DNA from: Bacillota bacterium
GTDB taxonomy: Bacteria; Bacillota; DTU030; DUMP01
DNA: 37,138 bases
Reading direction: 5' to 3'
Assembly: GCA_012839445.1 (NCBI GenBank)
Contig: DUNI01000216.1
Span: forward strand, 1 to 37,138
Part shown: piece after piece, positions 16,900 through 23,533 of the stretch
Layout of the letters: each line of letters opens with the position of its first letter
Numbering within the stretch: position 1 is the first letter of the stretch
Program-made: the position numbers and the translations under genes
Notes under the pieces: model-generated
Told to the model about the DNA's origin: nothing
The model's database searches: none
Seen by the model: only the letters and a program-made list of their open reading frames with translations

Positions 16900-18357
16900 A
16901 TGTCCGTTGACCAGACACGTGCTCCACTGGCAGAAGCGCTAGCGTCCTACGTAAGAGATCAGGTGGTACGTTTTCATATGCCTGGGCACAAGGGAGGCCG
17001 TGGGATTTCTCCAATGGCCGAAAAGATTTTAGGAAGACGTTTGTTCGAACTCGATATTACCGGCGTTGAAGGCATGGATGATCTGTTACAGCCTACAGGG
17101 GTGATCAAAGCGGCTGAGGAATTACTGGCTCAGGCGTTTGGGGCTGAAGAGAGTTTTTACCTTATCAATGGCACTTCTTCAGGACTGCAGGCTTTGATCC
17201 TAAGTGTTTGCAACACTGGGGACACAATTTTGGTACCGCGTAACATGCACAAGTCTATGGTGGCCGGTGTTATTTTGAGCGGAGCAAAGCCGGTATTTTT
17301 GTCACCGGAGGTGAATGAAGAATTTGGTATCGCCCTGGGGGTGACATCGGAGAAGGTGCGAACAGCACTCAAGGATCATCCTGAAGCTAAAGCAGCATTA
17401 CTTATCAATCCTACTTACTATGGCACTACCTGTGATTTGGGTGCTTTGGCTGACCTAATTCACCGTCATCGGCGACCATTGCTAATAGATGAAGCTCATG
17501 GCCCCCATTTTTATTTTCATGATGATTTACCTGCCGGAGCCTTGTCTTTGGGTGCTGACGCCAGTGCCCAAGGTGCTCATAAGACATTGTGCAGTTTGAC
17601 ACAGGGATCATGGCTTCATATACAGGGGCCGTGGCTGGATCGTGAACGGTTGCAAACTACTTTGGCTATGCTACTTAGTACCAGTGCTTCCTATCTTTTG
17701 TTAGCTTCGTTGGACTTGGCCCGGCAGCAAATGGTTATGGAAGGACAGGCTATTTTGGAGCGTACCATTGAGTTGGCCGAAGGTTTGCGGCATAAGCTCA
17801 AGGCTTTACCTGGCCTATCGGTGTTTGATCATGAACATTGCGATAACGCTGCGGCGCTGGAACTGGATCCTACTAAAGTTACTGTCAATGTCAGTCAACT
17901 TGGGCTTACGGGCCAACAAATAGAACTTTATTTGCGGCACAAATATGGCATCCAAGTAGAACTTTCTGATTTGCACAACGTTTTATTTATGGTTGGACCT
18001 GGTAACACCAGGGCCGATGTTGAAGTACTGGTGACAGCTTTTGAAGAACTGGTACAACAATATCGGGGTAAGAAGGTTAGGTCTTTGTCGGCTACTTCGC
18101 CACCGATACCTTGCCAGATTATGACTCCTCGAGAAGCATTTTTGGCTCTGGCAGAAAGTATACCTTTGCTCGAAACTGTGGGACGCATCAGTACCGAAAC
18201 GGTAACTTGTTATCCCCCGGGGATTCCAATTTTGTGTCCAGGAGAGGAAATAACTGCTGACATAGTAGAATATATTGGGTTAATGATTCGGGAAGGCTAT
18301 CGTGTGCAGGGCCCACGGGACGGAGGATTGACGTGTTTACGGGTTGTTAAACATTGA
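16900..18357 (+). CDS. Orn/Lys/Arg decarboxylase family PLP enzyme
   Basis: A fold-type I PLP enzyme of 485 residues, of the compact Gram-positive SpeA/YaaO kind. The start R-F-H-M-P-G-H-K-G-G (24-33) is diagnostic. D-E-A-H-G-P-H (198-204) holds the PLP-contacting Asp, and Lys228 in G-A-H-K-T-L is the Schiff-base lysine. The C-terminal Orn/Arg/Lys decarboxylase domain follows, with P-P-G-I-P-I-L-C-P-G-E near 450. It would decarboxylate arginine, lysine or ornithine to agmatine, cadaverine or putrescine; the substrate cannot be assigned. It starts on the base after the CofE-like gene's stop codon, so both probably act in one pathway. Confidence 0.92.
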   Translation: MSVDQTRAPLAEALASYVRDQVVRFHMPGHKGGRGISPMAEKILGRRLFELDITGVEGMDDLLQPTGVIKAAEELLAQAFGAEESFYLINGTSSGLQALILSVCNTGDTILVPRNMHKSMVAGVILSGAKPVFLSPEVNEEFGIALGVTSEKVRTALKDHPEAKAALLINPTYYGTTCDLGALADLIHRHRRPLLIDEAHGPHFYFHDDLPAGALSLGADASAQGAHKTLCSLTQGSWLHIQGPWLDRERLQTTLAMLLSTSASYLLLASLDLARQQMVMEGQAILERTIELAEGLRHKLKALPGLSVFDHEHCDNAAALELDPTKVTVNVSQLGLTGQQIELYLRHKYGIQVELSDLHNVLFMVGPGNTRADVEVLVTAFEELVQQYRGKKVRSLSATSPPIPCQIMTPREAFLALAESIPLLETVGRISTETVTCYPPGIPILCPGEEITADIVEYIGLMIREGYRVQGPRDGGLTCLRVVKH

Positions 18358-18459
18358 TCTTTGGAAAATCATGGATGGAAGGAATCTCCTCGGATACTTT
18401 TATCCCTCCCTAAGAATACTAATTTCGGAGGAAATGCTAAGGCCAGGGAGGTGACAAAA

Positions 18460-19008
18460 GTGAAATCGAGGTACCCGACGAAAATCCTCTTATTATGTTT
18501 GGCTCTGTTGACGATCTTGATAGTGACCGGTTGCCGAGCTGCACAAAGAAAACCTTTGTCCACCAAGACACCGACCCCCACTACGCCTTCACCCATGGGG
18601 ACGACTCCTAGAACTACGCCTGCTCCCACTACACCAACAGGACCGCTTCCAACACGCACGGAAGAGGTAGTGCGTTTGCAGGATGAACTGGCAAAAGAAG
18701 CGGAAAAGGTTTCCGGTGTGAAGAAAGCGTGGGTGGTTATTTCCGGAGGAACTGCTTTAGTGGGAACGGAACTCAAAACTGATATGCCACGTGGTAGTCA
18801 AGGTGATGCAGCTGGGGTAAAAAATGACGTTATTATGCGAATTCGCAGGGCTGATTCAAGGCTGACAGGGGTGGCAGTAGCTACTGATGCCGGTACTGTA
18901 AATCAATTGCGCAAAGTCGTGGAAGGGATGCGGGCCGGTAAACCAACTACCACCTTTACTCGAGATGTAAACGATTTGGTCAGAAAAATGACATCTGGTA
19001 TGAAATAA
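18460..19008 (+). CDS. YhcN/YlaJ family sporulation lipoprotein
   Basis: A 182-residue lipoprotein of the spore YhcN/YlaJ family. A basic start and hydrophobic core (9-22) end in a lipobox V-T-G-C with the lipidated Cys25. A Thr/Pro-rich linker (about 32-67, many T-P and T-T-P repeats) leads to the conserved domain (about 70-180), with V-S-G-V-K-K-A-W-V-V-I-S-G-G-T-A-L-V-G and V-A-V-A-T-D-A. Members are found in spore membranes of Bacillus and Clostridia; their role in germination or outgrowth is poorly defined. The GTG at 18460 follows GGGAGGTGA (18446-18454) at 5 bases and puts the signal sequence at the N-terminus. The gene supports a spore-forming host. A strong terminator follows. Confidence 0.88.
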   Translation: MKSRYPTKILLLCLALLTILIVTGCRAAQRKPLSTKTPTPTTPSPMGTTPRTTPAPTTPTGPLPTRTEEVVRLQDELAKEAEKVSGVKKAWVVISGGTALVGTELKTDMPRGSQGDAAGVKNDVIMRIRRADSRLTGVAVATDAGTVNQLRKVVEGMRAGKPTTTFTRDVNDLVRKMTSGMK

Positions 19009-19010
19009 GA

Positions 19011-19036
19011 AACCCGGGGCAAGCCCCGGGTTTTCG
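19011..19036. terminator. Bidirectional terminator between the lipoprotein gene and the MurE-like gene
   Basis: ACCCGGGG-CAAG-CCCCGGGT forms a perfect 8-bp GC-rich stem with a tetraloop (19012-19031), extendable by an A-T pair. It is followed by TTT on the plus strand and by TTCTTATTTC on the minus strand, serving the two convergent genes. Confidence 0.9.
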
Positions 19037-19056
19037 GCCTAGATAAAAGAAAACCC

Positions 19057-20589
19057 TCAAGTTAATGATGGCAAAGCGTCCCAATGCTGGCTATAATCAG
19101 CGGCCAAACCTTCTGATTTCAAAAATAAACGCTGTAACAGCTCCCAACCATAGTCCATTCCTTGTGCACCTAGCAAAAGCAGCAGATCTCCCGGCCCTAT
19201 TCGATCGAGCACTGTTTTCAAGGCTGGCTGAAGTTTAGGAAAGTGTGCTGGGAAGATGCCGGCAGCAGTAAGGGCATCAAAGAAAGCAGCCTCTTCCTCG
19301 CTGCTTACAAGATCCTGCTCACAGACACATTCGTGGCTGCAGGTGGTGAGGAAGTCGTGAAAACGAAGTCGTTTAGCCCACCAAGCCAGTGTTAGTGCAT
19401 TGGCCCGGTTTACAGCTGGACTGCGGTTACCGCGCAAAGCATAGGTCACCAGCAGGCGCCGATAGGGAAGAGTGGCAACGCACTCAAACACAGCATCAAA
19501 GCTAGCTGGGTTAAGAGCAGTATCGTCGACCACGATAAATTCGCCCAAGCGGTGCAACTGTAATCGTCGGCTAACACCTGGAAAAGTAGCCAGAGCTTGT
19601 TGAATGGCTATTGGATCAATACCATAAAAAAGGGCAGTTATGGCGGCTGTTAGTGCGTTGGCTATATTGTGCCGGCCGGGAACATTAACGACTAACGGCA
19701 ATTCTAGAGGTTGAATGATTTTCCCGTTAGTTGATAGTGGTCGTGAAATAGTTAATAAGAATGAGCTGTTTTGGGACATTAGTTGCACGGCGTTGGCCTG
19801 CACTTGGGCAAAGGGACCTAGGCCATAGGTGAAATAAGGTGTACGTAACTTTGTCAAGAGAGATCTGGCACCTAGGTCGTCGGCATTAAGAAGAACTGTA
19901 CCGTCAGGGGCTAACATATTTATGAAACGGTTTTTTGCTTCCCGGTATTCGAGAAAGTTGGCATGGGTATCTAAGTGATCCAATGTAATGTTAGTGAGTA
20001 TACCAAGATCAAAATGTAGCTCAGCTATGCGGTGAGTGTTAATTCCTTGCGAAGAGACTTCCATTACGGCAAATTCTAAACCTTCATCAACCATAAGAGC
20101 TAGGTATTGCTGTAGTGTATCAGCGACAGGAGTAGTGAGTTTGGATGGGAAAGTGTGCGTTTGGCATTTTACTTCTAAAGTGCTGATAAGACCGGCCGAT
20201 CGAGCGGCTATACGAAAGATGTGGCTTAACATGTAAGCAGTTGTTGTTTTGCCGTTGGTGCCGGTAATACCTACTAGCTTCATCTTTCGAGACGGCTGGT
20301 CCCAGAAACAGGCGGCCAGTTTAGCCAACGCTTTCCGGCTGTCTGAAACTGTGATTAATGGGCAACTGTAGTTGGATGTGGGCTTTTCAATTACTACTGC
20401 CTGCGCACCTCGGTTTATAGCCTCAGTTATAAAATCATGGCCGTCCTGGACAGTTCCAGGTATAGCCACAAACAGATAACCGAATTGCACTTGTCTTGAA
20501 TCGGAAGTAATACCAAGTATATCCATGTTAGGGACAGATAAGGGATCAATTCCCAGCGCCGACACAAGTTTTCCAAGGGGAACACCCAT
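19057..20589 (-). CDS. MurE-like Mur ligase family protein, atypical acceptor domain
   Basis: A 510-residue protein with the three Mur-ligase domains. The N-terminal domain has D-S-R (30-32), as in MurE (UDP-MurNAc-L-Ala-D-Glu:diamino acid ligase). The ATPase domain has G-I-T-G-T-N-G-K-T-T-T (107-117), M-E-V-S-S-Q-G (176-182), L-T-N-I-T-L-D-H-L-D-T-H (198-209) and N-V-P-G-R-H-N-I-A-N-A (302-312). The C-terminal domain is unusual. The D-Y-A-H-x-P motif reads D-D-T-A-L-N-P (355-361), the D-N-P-R motif that recognises the diamino acid is absent, and the final G-K-G-H-E is G-A-Q-G-M-D (474-479). It may join another amino acid, or be a second, specialised MurE. The ATG at 20589 follows AAAGGAGGTGA at 8 bases. 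It is divergent from the VanW gene. Confidence 0.75.
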   Translation of the reverse strand: MGVPLGKLVSALGIDPLSVPNMDILGITSDSRQVQFGYLFVAIPGTVQDGHDFITEAINRGAQAVVIEKPTSNYSCPLITVSDSRKALAKLAACFWDQPSRKMKLVGITGTNGKTTTAYMLSHIFRIAARSAGLISTLEVKCQTHTFPSKLTTPVADTLQQYLALMVDEGLEFAVMEVSSQGINTHRIAELHFDLGILTNITLDHLDTHANFLEYREAKNRFINMLAPDGTVLLNADDLGARSLLTKLRTPYFTYGLGPFAQVQANAVQLMSQNSSFLLTISRPLSTNGKIIQPLELPLVVNVPGRHNIANALTAAITALFYGIDPIAIQQALATFPGVSRRLQLHRLGEFIVVDDTALNPASFDAVFECVATLPYRRLLVTYALRGNRSPAVNRANALTLAWWAKRLRFHDFLTTCSHECVCEQDLVSSEEEAAFFDALTAAGIFPAHFPKLQPALKTVLDRIGPGDLLLLLGAQGMDYGWELLQRLFLKSEGLAADYSQHWDALPSLT

Positions 20590-20717
20590 AGTAGTTGTCA
20601 CCTCCTTTGAATTCAAAATACCGCTACATGTTATGCATGCGGCTGAAATTTGTTCTGTTCTAATGACTACAATATATTTCTGCCAGGATGATTGAACCTC
20701 TGAAGGGAAGAACTGAT

Positions 20718-21407
20718 ATGAAAATAGTAAGTACACGTTGGCTTGGACTGGTGCTTATACTGACGGCAATAAGCGGTTGTTGGTGGTTTGAAAGGATTGC
20801 GACTGATGTAAGCTTAGAAGGAAAAGATGTCAGCGGTCTTACTGAGCGCCAAGCAGAATATTTGGTGCAAAAGCTGGCTCACGAGGACCCGGATATAAAA
20901 GTACCAGAGACGGTAGCAGTGTTACTTGAGGCCCAGCCAGGTACACGAGTGGTAGCAGTCCGAAAGCAAAAGCTACTGGCTTTATATTCAACACCATTGC
21001 TAGATCGCGAGCCTAACCGGGTACATAATATTCGCGTAACAGTGCAAAAACTTGATGGGCAGAAAATAGATCCAGGTAAGGTATTCTCTTTTAACGAGAC
21101 AGTGGGGCAACCTACTAAAACGGCGGGGTATAAGTTGGCCACGGTGTTAGCTGATGACGGTAGTAAGATTAGAGAATTGGGTGGAGGTATGTGCCAGGTA
21201 TCATCGACCTTATATAATGTGGCGCTGGAGGCAAATCTTGAAATTGTTGAGCGTCATTCCCATGCTAAGCCAGTAAAATATGTTCCCGAAGGACGTGATG
21301 CCACTACATATACAGATTTGGATCTAAAGTTTAGGAATAGTACTGATAAGGTGTTGTTTTTAAGGGGCACAGTGGGGAAGGATAGGGTACAGTTATGGCT
21401 CTATTAA
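20718..21407 (+). CDS. VanW family protein, probable lipoprotein
   Basis: A 229-residue exported protein. Residues 9-20 are hydrophobic and end in I-S-G-C, a lipobox giving Cys21. The VanW domain covers about residues 88-215, with F-S-F-N-E-T-V-G, then G-Y-K-L-A, the hallmark L-G-G-G-M-C-Q-V-S-S-T-L-Y-N, and E-R-H-S-H...Y-V-P-E-G-R-D-A-T. VanW occurs in some vancomycin-resistance clusters but its biochemical role is unknown, and most VanW genes, such as this one, are outside resistance operons. ATG 20718 is used because it places the signal sequence first and has GAAGGGAAG upstream. The next gene, spoVB, follows after a hairpin-containing 75-base gap. Confidence 0.85.
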   Translation: MKIVSTRWLGLVLILTAISGCWWFERIATDVSLEGKDVSGLTERQAEYLVQKLAHEDPDIKVPETVAVLLEAQPGTRVVAVRKQKLLALYSTPLLDREPNRVHNIRVTVQKLDGQKIDPGKVFSFNETVGQPTKTAGYKLATVLADDGSKIRELGGGMCQVSSTLYNVALEANLEIVERHSHAKPVKYVPEGRDATTYTDLDLKFRNSTDKVLFLRGTVGKDRVQLWLY

Positions 21408-21438
21408 CCTAAGTATGTAACAGAAAAGAACATAAGGA

Positions 21439-21485
21439 GCTCCCCTTCGGCGTAAGCATGGGAAAGAAGGAGGGGGAGCGTTTTG
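21439..21485 (+). promoter_or_regulatory. Hairpin sequestering the spoVB Shine-Dalgarno, terminator-like
   Basis: GCTCCCCTTC (21439-21448) pairs with GAGGGGGAGC (21470-21479) as a 10-bp stem with one G-U pair and a 21-base loop, followed by GTTTT. The Shine-Dalgarno of spoVB (GGAGGGGG, 21469-21476) lies in the 3' arm and the TTG start is at 21483. Folding would hide the ribosome site or terminate transcription coming from the VanW gene. Confidence 0.55.
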
Positions 21486-23009
21486 TCATTGGGCAGGGAT
21501 GTTTTATCGCTATTTTTAGCCGGATTATTCAGCAAGTTGATCGGGGTTTTTTATCGGGTGCCCCTTAGCTATCTATTAGGCGCAGAGGGCATAGGCCTTT
21601 ATCAAATGGCGTACCCTGCTTTTACATTGGCTGCCATTGTGGCAGCTGGCGGCTTGCCTTTGGCCATAGCCAAACATGTTGCTGAACACTTGGCAGTAGG
21701 CAAGGACGAGGTTGCCTGGCATGTGTTTCAGGTAGGACGGTTGCTTCTTTGGCTGCAAGGAATGGTGCTAGGGATAGCTTTTTATTTGTTGGCACCGATG
21801 ATAGCCACCAATGTCTTAGGTGACCCGCGGTCTGAATTAGCACTTAAAGCTCTGGCTCCGGCTGTGTTTTTGCTTTGTGTGGAAGGGAGCTTGCGCGGAT
21901 ATTTTCAGGGGAAACAAAACCACATGGTGTTAGCTAAAAACCAGGCGTTGGAACAAGTTTGTCGGGTGGGGACCATGCTTGTTTTGGCTTTTATCTTGGT
22001 TCCTTATGGATTAGAATATGCAGCTGGCGGAGCTGCCGCTGGGGCCACCGGCGGGGCTTTGGCAGCTGTAATTTTCTTACGTGTGCATTTGCAAATGGAT
22101 CGGGCTGTTAAGTCTCGCTCAAGATGGCAGAACTGGTATAAAACAGCTAGTTCTTTGAAAGCCTTTGCTCTTCCGGTAATGCTGGGGTCTTTTGTTATGC
22201 CGGTGATGCAAATGGTGGATGCTGCCATTGTACCTTTGCGTTTGCAGACCGGTGGTATCCCCATGCGTGAGGCCACAGCACTATTTGGGCAACACGCCGG
22301 AATGGCTCTTTCACTGGTAGGTTTACCCACAGTGGCAACTACGGCTTTGGCAACGGCGTTAGTACCGGATTTGGCCGGTGCTTTAGCCCGTGGCGATAAT
22401 ACAAGGGTGGTGGAACGAGTGTCTCAAGCCTTGAAGTTGACAGTTGCGTTAGCTATGCCGGCTGCTGTAGGGTTGCATGCTTTGGCAGAGGAGATTTGTC
22501 ATGTTCTTTTTGGCACACCGGAAGCTGCAATTCCATTGCAATGGCTGGCTTTTGGGACAGTGGGGCTTTGTTTGATGGAAACAAATAGCTCGTTGCTTCA
22601 TGCTTTAGACCAGGGGCGTTGGGCAGTGGTTGCCATTTTTACCGGTGGTGTTCTTAATGCCGGCATTGACTATCATTTTTGTGCTCTTCCGGCTTTAAAC
22701 ATTAGAGGCGCTGCTTTAGGTACAGGCTTAGGTTTTACAATTGCGGCGTTGTTAACCCTAGTGGCATTGAGCCGTTGTGTTCCAGGATTTTGGCATCCAG
22801 GCATGCTATTTGTTCCACTAATGGTTTCTTTACCTCTAGCTCCATTAGTACGGTGGTTCTTGGCCTTTGGTCTGAGTCGTAGTTGGCCGTTGGCAGTAGC
22901 TCTTTTTGGTGCCATTGGAATCGGCCTGGTATTTTATATCTTTGTGGCTCAAATCATTGGGTTGATAGATGTTCGGTTGTTCCGCGTGTCCCCACATAAG
23001 TTTTTGTGA
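21483..23009 (+). CDS. spoVB: SpoVB-like MOP superfamily polysaccharide/lipid-linked precursor exporter
   Basis: A polytopic membrane protein of 508 residues with about 14 hydrophobic segments. It matches the SpoVB/YkvU/MurJ-like branch of the MOP flippase superfamily: F-L-A-G-L-F-S-K-L-I-G-V-F-Y-R-V-P-L near the N-terminus, then L-L-G-A-E-G-I-G-L-Y-Q-M-A-Y-P and G-G-L-P-L-A-I-A-K-H-V-A-E. SpoVB is required for spore cortex formation and is thought to flip lipid-linked peptidoglycan precursors. The start is a TTG 6 bases after GGAGGGGG, which lies in a hairpin arm. The sporulation neighbourhood supports the name, but Clostridia have several paralogues. Confidence 0.85.
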   Translation: MSLGRDVLSLFLAGLFSKLIGVFYRVPLSYLLGAEGIGLYQMAYPAFTLAAIVAAGGLPLAIAKHVAEHLAVGKDEVAWHVFQVGRLLLWLQGMVLGIAFYLLAPMIATNVLGDPRSELALKALAPAVFLLCVEGSLRGYFQGKQNHMVLAKNQALEQVCRVGTMLVLAFILVPYGLEYAAGGAAAGATGGALAAVIFLRVHLQMDRAVKSRSRWQNWYKTASSLKAFALPVMLGSFVMPVMQMVDAAIVPLRLQTGGIPMREATALFGQHAGMALSLVGLPTVATTALATALVPDLAGALARGDNTRVVERVSQALKLTVALAMPAAVGLHALAEEICHVLFGTPEAAIPLQWLAFGTVGLCLMETNSSLLHALDQGRWAVVAIFTGGVLNAGIDYHFCALPALNIRGAALGTGLGFTIAALLTLVALSRCVPGFWHPGMLFVPLMVSLPLAPLVRWFLAFGLSRSWPLAVALFGAIGIGLVFYIFVAQIIGLIDVRLFRVSPHKFL

Positions 23010-23088
23010 GCAGGAAATATGGCTATTTTAGCGAAGTAATACTTTAGCAATAGAAGTACTGGGGGTTTGTGAAAGGGGGCTACAACCC

Positions 23089-23424
23089 ATGGGGTATGCA
23101 CCGAAATGGCGTGATGAACTCACTGACCAGCTTTGCTATGCGTTCTTAGCCTTGGAGACTCGAGAAGAATGTTGCCGGTTGCTAGAGGATATTTGCACCA
23201 TTGGTGAGATTCAGGCTTTGGCACAACGGCTGGAAGCTGCCCGGATGCTTCGGGCTGGGAAAACCTATGATGTTATTGCTGCTCGAACTGGCATGAGCAC
23301 CGCCACTATCAGCAGGGTAAAAAAATTTCTTCAATATGGTGCCGACGGCTACAAGTTGATATTGGACCGTATGGAAAAGGAAGGAAGACTGTCCGCCCCT
23401 GGTTCTAAAAACAAGGATGAATAA
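23089..23424 (+). CDS. YerC/YecD family TrpR-like DNA-binding protein
   Basis: A 111-residue helical protein of the Trp-repressor-like superfamily. The Y-A-F-L-A-L-E-T-R-E-E-C-C-R-L-L-E-D-I-C-T stretch and E-I-Q-A-L-A-Q-R-L-E-A-A-R-M-L are typical of YerC/YecD. The helix-turn-helix is at about 63-83, with Y-D-V-I-A-A-R-T-G-M-S-T-A-T-I-S-R-V-K-K. In Bacillus, yerC lies just upstream of the pcrA-ligA region, and the same order is seen here. The regulon is not known. AAAGGGGG at 23072-23079 supports the ATG. A terminator follows, separating it from pcrA. Confidence 0.92.
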   Translation: MGYAPKWRDELTDQLCYAFLALETREECCRLLEDICTIGEIQALAQRLEAARMLRAGKTYDVIAARTGMSTATISRVKKFLQYGADGYKLILDRMEKEGRLSAPGSKNKDE

Positions 23425-23425
23425 C

Positions 23426-23455
23426 AAAAAACGCCCTTGGCAGGGGCGTTTTTTT
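23426..23455 (+). terminator. Rho-independent terminator after the yerC-like gene
   Basis: ACGCCC (23431-23436) pairs with GGGCGT (23444-23449), extended by flanking A and T runs, and is followed by seven T. It begins immediately after the stop codon and lies upstream of the chosen pcrA start. Confidence 0.88.
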
Positions 23456-23533
23456 GACAGGAGAAAGTATAACGAATGTCGAAGACAGATTAGGCTTTTA
23501 GGGGAATACTTAGTACTTAAGGTGGATGATGGA

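Noticed and set aside
18369-18776. 135-codon minus-strand frame opposite the YhcN/YlaJ lipoprotein gene
   Set aside because: It is the shadow of the Thr/Pro-rich linker and signal sequence, giving Val/Gly repeats, with no ribosome site.
20718-21407. VanW as part of a vancomycin-resistance cluster
   Set aside because: No VanA/B ligase, VanH, VanX or VanRS gene is nearby; VanW-domain proteins are common outside resistance operons.
23454-23459. Perfect -35 box TTGACA after the yerC-like gene
   Set aside because: No acceptable -10 box lies 15-19 bases downstream; the only TATAAC is 8 bases away. Part of the box is the terminator T run.
23417-23533. N-terminal extension of PcrA from ATG 23417
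   Set aside because: It would translate through the terminator of the preceding gene, has no good Shine-Dalgarno and adds residues not found in the family. The start at 23534 is preferred.
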